Source: Oscillospiraceae bacterium (GTDB taxonomy: Bacteria; Bacillota; Clostridia; Oscillospirales; Oscillospiraceae). Taken from it: 64,000 nt of DNA. This document shows positions 39,014-46,982 of this stretch, one piece after another. Below the pieces are notes generated by a model. It did no database searches and was not told the DNA's origin. It saw only the letters and a list, made by a program, of their open reading frames with translations. Positions within the stretch are counted from its first letter, which is position 1, and the number at the start of each line of letters is the position of its first letter. Position numbers and translations under genes: made by a program. The DNA is taken from positions 27,637-91,636 of the forward strand of contig SVKV01000005.1 of the NCBI GenBank assembly GCA_015068305.1, in the 5' to 3' direction.

Positions 39014-39534
39014 AGGATACCTCCAATTTGTTCCGATACATCATAGCTGTCCCCGATCAGGATCCGGGGAAGATGATATCTGATGCAGGATGCCAGATTT
39101 TTCCGGTTATCCTCCATCAGTCCTTCTCTGGTCAGTCCGCTGTCATCCAGACGCCGCTCCATATCGCAGGCGTGACTGCAAATCTCATCAAAATGCTTTT
39201 CGATGTATTCATCCGTCATGATCAGACAGCAATAGCGTATCTGCTTCAAATAGGATTCTTCGAAGGACTCTGCCCAGTCAAAGGGAATGTAGCAGCCCTC
39301 CACGATCAGATTCTGATGATTTTCGATGGCCGTCTTGATCATTTCCCGGACAATGGGCCAGAGATAATCCGTCAGTTTCTCATCATCGCAGGGTGTCAAA
39401 CAGGTCTGGCCGCTGCGGATCAGTCCCATTTTCAGATGGTCGATGGACAAATATGGATAATGATACCGTTCCAGCAGTTTCTGGGCAAGAACCGTCTTCC
39501 CGGTATGGGAGGCACCGGCAATCAGGATGATCAT
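39001..39534 (-). CDS. P-loop kinase (adenylate-kinase-like)
   Basis: The track start at 39558 lies on top of a TATAAT; the ATG at 39534 (MIILIAGASHTGKT), with AAAGGAAGTG upstream, is better and gives 177 residues. Walker A GASHTGKT is at 7-14. DHLKMGLIRSG and IVEGCYIPFD resemble the small P-loop kinases that phosphorylate nucleosides, sugars or antibiotics. Substrate unknown. Coupled to the NUDIX gene. Confidence 0.8.
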   Translation of the reverse strand: MIILIAGASHTGKTVLAQKLLERYHYPYLSIDHLKMGLIRSGQTCLTPCDDEKLTDYLWPIVREMIKTAIENHQNLIVEGCYIPFDWAESFEESYLKQIRYCCLIMTDEYIEKHFDEICSHACDMERRLDDSGLTREGLMEDNRKNLASCIRYHLPRILIGDSYDVSEQIGGILWPT

Positions 39535-39556
39535 AGGCTTCACTTCCTTTGCTTCC

Positions 39557-39585
39557 ATTATAGCGCAGAATAATCCACATTTCCA
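39557..39585 (-). promoter_or_regulatory. Promoter of the kinase-NUDIX pair
   Basis: Minus strand TGGAAA (39580-39585), 17 nt, TATAAT (39557-39562). The -10 overlaps the first Met of the track ORF, which argues for the downstream ATG as true start. Confidence 0.65.
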
Positions 39586-39587
39586 CT

Positions 39588-40865
39588 CTAAAATTCCTTG
39601 GGGACCGGCTTTGTGATACCGGTTCGTCTGGCCTTGTCCAGTCCGCCTGCCATATGGGCCCCGGGAGACTGAGCAAATTTTCCCCGGCGCACCGCATCCT
39701 CCCCATATTTATCCCGGAGCGCATCCACCGTTTCATCCAGTTTGATCTTCTTTTCATACTGCTGGGGTGTCATCCCGGAGAAAAAATCGAATTGCTGATA
39801 GGCTTCCGCCGTCAGTCCGGTCATCTGAACACCCAGCTGCCGCAGAGGTGTCACCCCATCCCAGGCCTCATCAAAGACCCGGCAGGCTTCCCGATAGATC
39901 TCTGCGGTAATATTGGTGGCACCCAGCAGCTTCGATTGATGGGAAAAATGATGAAAGGCATTGGTGCGCAGATGCACTGTCACACAGCTGCCGCATTTAT
40001 CGTCTTTGCGCATCCGGCTGGCCACCGTTTCACAGAGGCTCAGCAGTACCTGGTGGGCCTGTTCCTGGGTAACCACATCCCGGGCAGTGGTGGTGGAATT
40101 GCCGTAGCCCTTATTCTCAGCCGGTTCCGGGGTCACCGCATCTGCATTGCGCCCGTTGGCGAAATGCCAGATGGTTTCCCCGTGCTTGCCCAACCTCTTC
40201 TTCAGCACATGCACATCCGCGTGGGCCAGATCTCCGATGGTGTAGATGCCCAGCATCTTCAGCTTCCGCTCGGTGGCTGCACCCACCAGAAACAGATCCC
40301 GCACCGGCAGGGGCCAGAATTTCTGTTCCACTTCCTCGGGAAAGAGGGTATGGACCTTATTTGGCTTTTCAAAATCTCCGGCCATTTTTGCAAGGAGCTT
40401 ATTGGAAGAAATCCCCACATTGACGGTAAAACCCAGCTCCTCCCAGATCCGCAGGCGCATTTTCTCCGCCGCAAGCCGAGGTGGGCCCCAGAGCCGCTCC
40501 GTTCCGGTCATATCCACCCACGCTTCGTCGATGGAATACTGCTCCACCACCGGGCTGAACTGCCTCAGCATCTCCACAAAATGGCGGCTGGCCTCCACAT
40601 AAAGGCTGTAATCCGGCTGAACCACCACCAGATCCGGGCATTTTTCCAGAGCCTGAAACAGGGGCTCTCCGGTCTGGATGCCGTATTTTTTTGCCGGGGT
40701 ACTCTTGGCCAGAATGATGGAATGGCGGGATTCCTTATCCCCGGCCACCACGGACGGGACCTCCCGGATATCCTGCTCCTCTCCCAGTACTTTTACTTTA
40801 TAGGCTGCCGTCCAGCTTAAAAAGGCAGAGTTGGCATCCACATGAAAGACCACCCGCTGCGCCAT
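39588..40865 (-). CDS. dinB: DNA polymerase IV (Y family)
   Basis: 425 residues. Catalytic carboxylates in HVDANSAFLSW (near residue 8-18) and YSIDEAWVDM (near 105), helix-hairpin-helix and a little-finger domain follow. It lacks a C-terminal beta-clamp motif of the classical QLxLF form as far as I can see; the region MTPQQYEKKIKLDE lies there instead. It is an error-prone bypass polymerase. It lies 1 bp after an 88-aa gene under LexA-like boxes, consistent with SOS control. Confidence 0.93.
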   Translation of the reverse strand: MAQRVVFHVDANSAFLSWTAAYKVKVLGEEQDIREVPSVVAGDKESRHSIILAKSTPAKKYGIQTGEPLFQALEKCPDLVVVQPDYSLYVEASRHFVEMLRQFSPVVEQYSIDEAWVDMTGTERLWGPPRLAAEKMRLRIWEELGFTVNVGISSNKLLAKMAGDFEKPNKVHTLFPEEVEQKFWPLPVRDLFLVGAATERKLKMLGIYTIGDLAHADVHVLKKRLGKHGETIWHFANGRNADAVTPEPAENKGYGNSTTTARDVVTQEQAHQVLLSLCETVASRMRKDDKCGSCVTVHLRTNAFHHFSHQSKLLGATNITAEIYREACRVFDEAWDGVTPLRQLGVQMTGLTAEAYQQFDFFSGMTPQQYEKKIKLDETVDALRDKYGEDAVRRGKFAQSPGAHMAGGLDKARRTGITKPVPKEF

Positions 40866-40866
40866 C

Positions 40867-41133
40867 TCAATACACCTTCCTCATCAGACACCAGTTATGG
40901 GAGCGGACGGTGTATTTCAGTTCGAATACACTCTCCTTCCCCCGTACCGTGGCCCGGCACAAAAATACATGGGCCTCGATGCCCACATACTGAATTTCCT
41001 TGCTGCTGATGACTTCTTCAATGTCAATCCGCAGAAGCTGATGGGCCTCATCCTCCATCCGCAGCCGCAGCGGTTTGATGGTCCCATCGGCGCTGCACAC
41101 CGAGATCACATCCACCGGAGTGTTGCACTTCAT
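40867..41133 (-). CDS. Small SOS-linked protein upstream of dinB
   Basis: 88 residues from ATG 41133, with GGAGGTGATCCC before it; the track frame starts far upstream of the promoter. Alternating hydrophobic/polar residues suggest an all-beta fold (VDVISVCSADGTIKPLRLRMED). No family recognised. It is the first gene of the dinB transcript and just 1 bp from dinB, and it shares the LexA-like control. Small beta-rich ORFs ahead of dinB/umuC-type genes are common in Clostridia, function unknown. Confidence 0.75.
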   Translation of the reverse strand: MKCNTPVDVISVCSADGTIKPLRLRMEDEAHQLLRIDIEEVISSKEIQYVGIEAHVFLCRATVRGKESVFELKYTVRSHNWCLMRKVY

Positions 41134-41144
41134 GGGATCACCTC

Positions 41145-41187
41145 CGTTCGTTTGTTCTATTATAGCACGTTTGTTCGAATTTATCAA
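41145..41187 (-). promoter_or_regulatory. dinB promoter with two LexA-like (SOS) boxes
   Basis: Minus strand: TTGATA (41182-41187), 17 nt, TATAAT (41159-41164). Box B CGAACAAACGTGCT (41164-41177) fills the spacer; box A AGAACAAACGAACG (41145-41158) sits just after the -10. Each matches about 11 of 14 positions of the Firmicutes SOS box CGAACRNRYGTTYG. Binding there would block RNA polymerase. Confidence 0.7.
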
Positions 41188-41251
41188 GAGGAATTTCATG
41201 GTTGCCCAAGTAAATGATTTTTGATATAATTCAGAAAAAGGGGTGATTTCC

Positions 41252-41587
41252 GTGAAATTCAAGCGCATATTCGGCATCGGAGCAAAGAAGATTCTGAGCA
41301 AAAACTGTTCCGTCAAAGGTGTTGTCACCGGTGTGGGAAATTCCTATATCCATGTAGTCAAAAAACCGGTCCGCCTATATGTCAACGACTCCAACACCAT
41401 GTACTCCCACTACATTTTCTTTACCTACACCGTAGACAACATTCCTTACAAGGGAAAACTCTATGTAGACTTAAACTACCGCTGCCCCCAGAAGGGTGAG
41501 ACGGTGGAAGTATTCTACGATCCCGAAAATCCCGCAGATTATGCCTTTTATTCTTTCGGTCCCAATCCCAATCCGCTAGGCTGGTGA
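41252..41587 (+). CDS. Small DUF3592-like protein
   Basis: 111 residues, starting at GTG 41252 with AAAGGGGTG upstream. A beta-rich chain with HYIFFTYTVDNIPYKGKL and the terminal pattern GETVEVFYDPENPADYAF, which is the DUF3592 signature; the usual flanking membrane helices are missing. A -10 TATAAT is at 41224. Function unknown. It runs 1 bp into the HAD gene. Confidence 0.7.
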   Translation: MKFKRIFGIGAKKILSKNCSVKGVVTGVGNSYIHVVKKPVRLYVNDSNTMYSHYIFFTYTVDNIPYKGKLYVDLNYRCPQKGETVEVFYDPENPADYAFYSFGPNPNPLGW

Positions 41588-41588
41588 A

Positions 41589-42251
41589 ATGATGCTCAAA
41601 TACAAATGTCTTGTGCTGGATCACGATGATACGGTGGTGCAGAGCATGAAAACCTTAAGTTATCCCTTCTGGTGTCTGGAGCTGGAGCAGTTCCGGCCCG
41701 GGGTAACCATGAGTCTGGAAGATTATATTCTGGAATGCCACCGGGTTGGCTTTGCGGAGATGTGCCGGGAAAGATTTCACTTTACGGAAGAAGAGCTGAA
41801 AACCGAGCACAAACAATGGATGGAATACATTCTGCAAAATATCCCGGACCCCTACCCCGGTATTGACCGGATCATCCGCCGTCAGAAAGAAGAAGGAGGA
41901 CTCATCTGCGTAGTGTCCCACTCCCATGCAGACAACATACTCCGGGATTACCGGACCCACTTTGCAGCCGAACCCGATGCCATCTACGGCTGGGAGCTGG
42001 AGCCCCATCAGCGAAAACCCAATCCCTGGCCTCTGGAAGATATTATGAAGAGATTTCATCTGACTGCGGAGGAAATCCTGGTGGTAGACGATATGAAGCT
42101 GGCCTGCCAGATGGCAGCACCCCTGGGTGTCAGAGTTGCCTATGCCGGATGGAGCGGCATGGGTGTAGAATCGCTTTCCGCGGAAATGGAGAAAATCTGC
42201 GATTATTCTTTCGGCACCACACAGGAATTCGAGGATTTTCTGTTTGTCTGA
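41589..42251 (+). CDS. HAD-superfamily hydrolase
   Basis: 220 residues. Motif I VLDHDDTVV (the nucleophile Asp and acid Asp near residue 12-14), motif II VVSHS near 98, the lysine of motif III in QRKPNPWPLEDI near 138 and motif IV VVDDMKLACQMA near 155. Resembles phosphoglycolate phosphatase-type HAD enzymes; substrate unknown. Short gap to the DUF3592 gene. Confidence 0.87.
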   Translation: MMLKYKCLVLDHDDTVVQSMKTLSYPFWCLELEQFRPGVTMSLEDYILECHRVGFAEMCRERFHFTEEELKTEHKQWMEYILQNIPDPYPGIDRIIRRQKEEGGLICVVSHSHADNILRDYRTHFAAEPDAIYGWELEPHQRKPNPWPLEDIMKRFHLTAEEILVVDDMKLACQMAAPLGVRVAYAGWSGMGVESLSAEMEKICDYSFGTTQEFEDFLFV

Positions 42252-42271
42252 CTTGACAGTTATGGTATAAT
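42244..42271 (+). promoter_or_regulatory. Promoter of smpB
   Basis: TTGTCT (42244-42249), 16 nt, TATAAT (42266-42271), with the extended TGG before the -10. It overlaps the end of the HAD gene. A TTGACA at 42253 is too close to serve. Confidence 0.55.
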
Positions 42272-42304
42272 ACACATTGGAAATTGCGAAAGGAGGTGCG
42301 CAGA

Positions 42305-42766
42305 TTGGAAAAGGATTCCATCAAGGTTCTGGCCAAAAACCGGGAGGCTTATCACGAATACTTCGTGGAAGAAGAAATGGAAGCCGGCATCGAGCTCAAG
42401 GGCACGGAAGTTAAATCTGTCCGAGCCGGTACGCTGAATCTGAAAGATGCCTGGTGCGGCATCAAGGACGGCGAGATGATCCTCAACCAGATGCACATCT
42501 CCCCCTATGACCACGGAAACCGGTTCAATCCGGATCCCCGCAGGCCCCGGCGGCTGCTGATGCACCGGCGTGAGATCATGCGGCTTTTCGGTAAGGTCAA
42601 ACAGGACGGCTATGCCCTCATTCCCCTTTCCGTCTATCTGAAAGGCAGCCGTGTGAAGGTAAAGGTCGGCCTGTGCAAGGGCAAAAAACTATATGACAAA
42701 AGACAGTCCGCTGCAGAGAGGGACGCAAAGCGTCAGATCGAGCGGGCCATGAAGGAGAGATATTAA
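42305..42766 (+). CDS. smpB: SsrA-binding protein SmpB
   Basis: 153 residues from TTG 42305, which sits 8 nt after AGGAGGTG; the track frame adds a few codons. Signature AGIELKGTEVKSVRAGTLNL near residue 27-46, MHISPYDHGNRFNPDP, and a basic C-terminal tail AAERDAKRQIERAMK. SmpB carries tmRNA into stalled ribosomes. Its RNA partner ssrA lies one gene downstream, so both halves of trans-translation are together. Confidence 0.96.
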   Translation: MEKDSIKVLAKNREAYHEYFVEEEMEAGIELKGTEVKSVRAGTLNLKDAWCGIKDGEMILNQMHISPYDHGNRFNPDPRRPRRLLMHRREIMRLFGKVKQDGYALIPLSVYLKGSRVKVKVGLCKGKKLYDKRQSAAERDAKRQIERAMKERY

Positions 42767-42767
42767 T

Positions 42768-43307
42768 ATGAATCCTACTTTTAAAATCACCATGGAAAAC
42801 GGCGGTGTTATCGAGGGCGAACTGTACCCCGATAAGGCACCCCAGAGCGTTGCAAACTTCGTGGACCTGTGCCAGCATAACTACTATGACGGCCTGATCT
42901 TCCACCGTGTCATCCCCGGCTTCATGATCCAGGGCGGCTGCCCCGAGGGCACCGGCATGGGCGGCCCCGGCTACTGCATCAAGGGCGAGTTCATGTTCAA
43001 CGGCTTCCCCAAGAACGACATCAAGCACAAGCGCGGTGTTCTGTCCATGGCCCGTTCCTCCTCCCCCAACTCTGCCGGCAGCCAGTTCTTCATCATGCAC
43101 CAGGATGCCAAGCACCTGGACAAGCAGTATGCTGCCTTCGGCAAGGTCACTTCCGGCATGGAGGTTGTGGATGCCATCGCTGCCACCAAGACCAATTTCC
43201 AGGACCGTCCTCTGACTGAGCAGAAAATCGCTTCCATCACTGTGGAAGTTAACGGCGCAGAGCTGGCAGAGCTGAAGAAGCTCCCTGATCCCTACGGCAG
43301 ATTCTAA
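42768..43307 (+). CDS. Cyclophilin-type peptidyl-prolyl isomerase
   Basis: 179 residues. Active-site FHRVIPGFMIQGG near residue 46-58 and GVLSMARSS followed by NSAGSQFFIM near 93-109. Cytosolic: no signal peptide. It speeds prolyl bond rotation in folding. It follows smpB by 1 bp. Codon use is strongly biased to C-ending codons, suggesting high expression. Confidence 0.94.
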   Translation: MNPTFKITMENGGVIEGELYPDKAPQSVANFVDLCQHNYYDGLIFHRVIPGFMIQGGCPEGTGMGGPGYCIKGEFMFNGFPKNDIKHKRGVLSMARSSSPNSAGSQFFIMHQDAKHLDKQYAAFGKVTSGMEVVDAIAATKTNFQDRPLTEQKIASITVEVNGAELAELKKLPDPYGRF

Positions 43308-43314
43308 TTCAGAG

Positions 43315-43401
43315 TGAAGTATTAAGAGTGGAGTGTGGAGTGATTCTTCCACTCCCGCCCACTCTTGATAACTCCACTCTTCACACTCCAAACTCCACAC
43401 T
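43315..43401. repeat. GAGTG-type low-complexity inverted repeat ahead of ssrA
   Basis: Runs of GAGTG/GGAGTG (for example AAGAGTGGAGTGTGGAGTG) are followed by their reverse complements (CCACTC, CCACTCTTG, CACTCCAAACTCCACACTC). The arms fold back on each other as an imperfect hairpin between the cyclophilin stop and the tmRNA 5' end. It could slow or end transcription before ssrA. Similar heptameric repeats turn up between genes in gut Firmicutes; no function is known. Confidence 0.6.
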
Positions 43402-43406
43402 CTTAT

Positions 43407-43754
43407 GGGGCCGTACTGGTTTCGACGGGGGTAGTGAGGCTGGATAAGCGGGCCGCGGCGCCTGACCGCGATAAAACGGGTACCTTTTAAATTTAACTGA
43501 CAACAATACTGTTGCTCTGGCTGCCTAATTAGGCGCCCATCCGCCCCGGAAGGTCCACGAGCCGGGCTCGGGTGTGATTTGAGTGGAGACCGTGCGTATG
43601 CAAAGCTTTGAGCATACCATGCATCATGAAGCTACTGATTCCCGGAGCGTGTCTGTTCACGCCGGGTTGAGGGAATGTAAATAACAGACTGCGCCCGGAG
43701 AAAGTCTTTCCAAGTTATTTTCGGACAGGGGTTCGATTCCCCTCGGCTCCACCA
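43407..43754 (+). ncRNA. ssrA: Transfer-messenger RNA (tmRNA)
   Basis: The 5' end GGGGCCGTACTGGTTTCGACGGGG and 3' end GGTTCGATTCCCCTCGGCTCCACCA form the tRNA-like domain; acceptor arms GGGGCCG and CGGCTCC pair over seven bases and CCA is encoded. The tag reading frame ends ACT-GAC-AAC-AAT-ACT-GTT-GCT-CTG-GCT-GCC-TAA, that is ...TDNNTVALAA. The resume codon is not certain. tmRNA frees stalled ribosomes with SmpB. Confidence 0.97.
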
Positions 43755-43755
43755 A

Positions 43756-43792
43756 AAAGAAGGACCACCCTTTATGGGTGGTCCTTCTTTTT
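43756..43792 (+). terminator. Terminator after ssrA
   Basis: A stem of about 15 bp (AAAGAAGGACCACCC/GGGTGGTCCTTCTTT) with a TTTAT loop and a terminal TTTTT. Confidence 0.9.
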
Positions 43793-43807
43793 GATCAAGT
43801 AGAAGCT

Positions 43808-43921
43808 GGGGAATCGAACCGACCAAAATGCGGCGCGGATGAGCGCCGCTGGCGAGGGCATGACCGAGCCACTCCTTAATTTTTGCCCCAGAGGGCAAAA
43901 ATGCAAATCGATTCCCCTCGG
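43808..43921. repeat. Copies of the ssrA 3' end (possible attachment-site remnant)
   Basis: The tmRNA end TCGATTCCCCTCGG (43733-43746) recurs exactly at 43908-43921, 175 bp downstream, and the inverted form GGGGAATCGAAC lies at 43808-43819. Between them is a GC-rich stretch with no plausible gene (the 88-aa minus frame has no ribosome-binding site). The pattern resembles the scar left when an element that integrated into ssrA was lost. The remainder of the 43.76-44.17 kb gap holds no other clear element apart from a CATATACT sequence near 44136 that could be a mother-cell sigma -10. Confidence 0.5.
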
Positions 43922-44170
43922 TTTCTTTTATCTTTTATACAGTGTCTCTGATAAAGCAATTAATCTATCGAAGAAATCAATCCTTGATCTCAGCAAACTC
44001 AAGTTCCAGCTTCTCGACCTTATACACTTGACCCAGTTACTCTATCAGTATTATAGCAAACAGCAATGCTGATTGCAAATATTGCTATCGGCTTTGCCAA
44101 ACTGAATGCGGATGTGTCAGTTCCTGTCAAATGATCATATACTGGAATACCCACATTACAAGGAGGGGAT

Positions 44171-45112
44171 ATGATGAACAGATACAGATGCTTCCAGGAC
44201 TCAAAAGATGGACCGCAACATGATGACAACACCTGCAAGCGATACCGTCCCACAGAACTCTGCTGTGAAAACAAGGATTATTGCTGTTGCAACCTGTGTC
44301 CACCGGGACCTCGGGGACCTGCCGGGCCACAGGGTCCCATCGGTCCGAGAGGGCCTGCAGGTCCTCAAGGAATTCCGGGTGTCAGAGGACCTGTGGGTCC
44401 CCAAGGCCCCGAAGGAATCGCCGGTCCAGTTGGGCCTCAGGGGCCTGTCGGTGAATCTGGTCCTGTTGGGCCTCAAGGTCCCGGTGGTGTAGCTGGTCCC
44501 GCTGGTCCTCAAGGTCCCATAGGTGAAACCGGACCCATTGGTCCTCAAGGTCCTGTTGGTCCTCAGGGGCCTATCGGTGAAACTGGCCCCGTTGGCCCTC
44601 AGGGGCCCGTCGGTGAAACCGGTCCCATTGGTCCTCAGGGTCCCGTCGGTGAAACCGGTCCTGTTGGTCCTCAGGGCCCGGCCGGAGGCGTCTTGGGCTA
44701 TGCGGATTTCTATGCATTAATGCCTCCCGACAACGCTGCAACCGTAGCACCCGGCACAGATGTCAGTTTCCCTCAGGATGGTCCCAACAGCGGCACCGGC
44801 ATTGCCCGTTCCGGCCCAAGTTCCTTCACCCTGACAGAAATCGGCGCCTATCAGGTGCTGTTCCAGGTGAGTGTAACCGAGCCGGGACAGCTGATTCTGA
44901 CCTTGAACGGTGAAGATTTGGCATATACGGTGGCAGGCCGCGCAACCGGAACCTCCCAAATCGTTGGTATGGCGATTGTGGAAACAACTGCAGTCAACTC
45001 CGTTCTGACGGTGCGAAATCCCGAAGGAACCGCAGAAGCGCTGACGATCACTCCCCTGGCAGGCGGAACCAGACCAGTCTCTGCACACCTGGTGATCACA
45101 CAGATTCAGTAA
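44171..45112 (+). CDS. Collagen-like spore-surface protein (BclA type)
   Basis: 313 residues, start ATG 44171 or 44174 after AAGGAGGGG. A Cys-rich N terminus ([17 protein letters not shown]) leads into some 44 Gly-X-Y triplets (about 44-175), later ones in a 12-residue period [15 protein letters not shown]-terminal beta-sandwich of about 130 residues ([20 protein letters not shown] to [10 protein letters not shown]) resembles the BclA/TNF-like trimerising domain. BclA-type proteins form hair-like filaments on the exosporium. It is isolated between ssrA and a terminator, fitting late sporulation control. Confidence 0.88.
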   Translation: MMNRYRCFQDSKDGPQHDDNTCKRYRPTELCCENKDYCCCNLCPPGPRGPAGPQGPIGPRGPAGPQGIPGVRGPVGPQGPEGIAGPVGPQGPVGESGPVGPQGPGGVAGPAGPQGPIGETGPIGPQGPVGPQGPIGETGPVGPQGPVGETGPIGPQGPVGETGPVGPQGPAGGVLGYADFYALMPPDNAATVAPGTDVSFPQDGPNSGTGIARSGPSSFTLTEIGAYQVLFQVSVTEPGQLILTLNGEDLAYTVAGRATGTSQIVGMAIVETTAVNSVLTVRNPEGTAEALTITPLAGGTRPVSAHLVITQIQ

Positions 45113-45150
45113 AGCACGTATACAGAGATGGTATTACAGCCATTATAAAA

Positions 45151-45180
45151 GAGCCTGCATCAAAACGATGCAGGCTCCTT
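45151..45180 (+). terminator. Terminator after the collagen-like gene
   Basis: An 11-bp perfect stem GAGCCTGCATC/GATGCAGGCTC with an AAAAC loop, lying between the convergent collagen-like gene and the ABC transporter gene. T-rich tails are weak on both sides. Confidence 0.8.
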
Positions 45181-45182
45181 CA

Positions 45183-46979
45183 TTAAAAGTCCATGGCCAT
45201 CCGGCTGGATTCCTCTTCGGAAAGCTCCCGGACATTGGTCTCCATGACCCGGTAGACCCGCTGGCACATATTCAGCACGCTGGGCCGGTGGGTGGTGACG
45301 ATGCAGGTCTTATTGGGGTGCTGCTTGATGATGTTGCGAAGCACCTGCCGCTCGGTGGTTACATCCAGGGCCGAAGTTGCCTCGTCCATCAGCAGAATCG
45401 GTGCATCCCGCAAAACTGCCCGGGCGATGGCAATTCGCTGGGCCTGTCCTTCGGAAAGGCCCATGCCCCGTTCACCAACGTTCATCCCAATACCCTGGGG
45501 ATGGCGGCTGACAAAGTCCCAGGCGCAGGCCGTTTTCAGCGCGTCGATGATTTCCTCATCCGTGGCATCTTCCTTGACCATCCGCAGATTTTCTGCAATG
45601 GTACCGGAGAGAATGGTGTTGCCCTGGGGTACATAGGAGAAAAACTGCCGGACATCGGCGCTCATATCCATTTCCCTGCCATCCTTACCGGAAAGGACCA
45701 CACTGCCGTCCTGGGGCGAAATCAATCCCAGGATCAGCCGCAGCATCGTCGTTTTGCCCTCTCCGCTGGGGCCCACCAGTGCGACGATCTCGCCCGGCTG
45801 AGCTACAAAATCGCTGTCCGTGATTACATTCTGTCCTTCCATATAAGAGAAGTCCACGTCCTTCATCCGGACAGTCAAGCCATCATCTTTGACCGCGTCC
45901 AGCTGCTTTGCCGCTTCCGGATTGTGAAACTCCTTGGGAAGCTGAACGATTTCGCGGATACGGTGGGCAGAAATAGAGCTGTTCAGCATACCGGGAATGA
46001 TACCCACAAGGGAATTGAACTGGCTGGTCAGCGCAGAGCGCTGCTGGAGAAACAGCGTCATGGTGCCGTAGGAAATAGCGCCGCTCCACATCCGGAACAG
46101 ACAGTAGCCGAAGGCAACAAAGGTCACTCCCGTGGAAATCAGCTTGGTCAGAATACCGGTCTTGATCTGGAACAAATTGTATTCCAGGCTGTGGTCTTTG
46201 TATTTACCCTGCCATTTTTTCAGTTCACGGCCGTATTTGTCCATGATGCCGAAGCTTTTGATGGTATCGATGTTATAGAATGTCTCCACCTCAAAGCTCA
46301 TGAGCTTACTGTTCATCTGCAGGACCCGTTCCCGGTATTCCTTATTCTTGCGCATGATATACCGGCTCATCAGAAGCAGGAAAGGCGCACTTCCCAATGC
46401 AATGAACGCCATGGTCACATCATAATAAAGAATCACGCAGAAGGTAGCAATGAAATTGTACACAGAAAGAATCAGCGAAGGGCCCCAGCTGACCGCATTG
46501 CCCGCAACGGTGCTGACGTCGCTGTTGAACCGGTTCAGAAGATCGCCATTGGGATACCGATTCAGCTCCAGCCACTTGGCATCAATGATCTGAGAGAAAA
46601 TGTCCGCCTGGATGTCATTGCCCACATCGATGCTGATCTTCAGGGACAGGCGGCCGATGACGCTGGAAAACACCAGACTGAACACCGTGGAAAAGACCAT
46701 CATAAAAACAAGGACCCACAGCTGATCCAGCTTTTTACCCACAATGATATCGATCAGATACTTGCTAACCACAGAGGAAACCAGGCCCAGAGTAGAGCTC
46801 AAAATACCCAGGATCAGATAAAAGGCTATGACCTTCTTGTATCGCTTGCTGTAGGAGAAGATCCACTTCCAGTCGTCAATAAAAGTAGAAAACGTTCCGT
46901 CGTCGATCTTATTCAGCAGCTGCTGCAGCGATTCGGATTTCAGAAACCGGTTCAGACCGGTAAACTTATTCTTTTGCAT
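45183..46979 (-). CDS. ABC transporter, fused permease and ATPase
   Basis: 598 residues. Six membrane helices (about 50-330) are followed by an ATPase domain: Walker A GPSGEGKTTMLR near residue 393, an altered signature LSEGQAQRIA in place of LSGGQ, and Walker B ILLMDEATSALD. An exporter half-transporter working as a homodimer or with a partner not seen here. Substrate unknown. The start is 3 bp after the MATE stop, so the pair is co-transcribed. Confidence 0.9.
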   Translation of the reverse strand: MQKNKFTGLNRFLKSESLQQLLNKIDDGTFSTFIDDWKWIFSYSKRYKKVIAFYLILGILSSTLGLVSSVVSKYLIDIIVGKKLDQLWVLVFMMVFSTVFSLVFSSVIGRLSLKISIDVGNDIQADIFSQIIDAKWLELNRYPNGDLLNRFNSDVSTVAGNAVSWGPSLILSVYNFIATFCVILYYDVTMAFIALGSAPFLLLMSRYIMRKNKEYRERVLQMNSKLMSFEVETFYNIDTIKSFGIMDKYGRELKKWQGKYKDHSLEYNLFQIKTGILTKLISTGVTFVAFGYCLFRMWSGAISYGTMTLFLQQRSALTSQFNSLVGIIPGMLNSSISAHRIREIVQLPKEFHNPEAAKQLDAVKDDGLTVRMKDVDFSYMEGQNVITDSDFVAQPGEIVALVGPSGEGKTTMLRLILGLISPQDGSVVLSGKDGREMDMSADVRQFFSYVPQGNTILSGTIAENLRMVKEDATDEEIIDALKTACAWDFVSRHPQGIGMNVGERGMGLSEGQAQRIAIARAVLRDAPILLMDEATSALDVTTERQVLRNIIKQHPNKTCIVTTHRPSVLNMCQRVYRVMETNVRELSEEESSRMAMDF

Positions 46980-46982
46980 CCT

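Noticed and set aside
42253-42258. TTGACA as -35 for smpB
   Set aside because: Only 7 nt before TATAAT; spacing is impossible for sigmaA.
43632-43898. 88-aa minus-strand ORF
   Set aside because: Lies on the reverse of tmRNA and its terminator; no ribosome-binding site.
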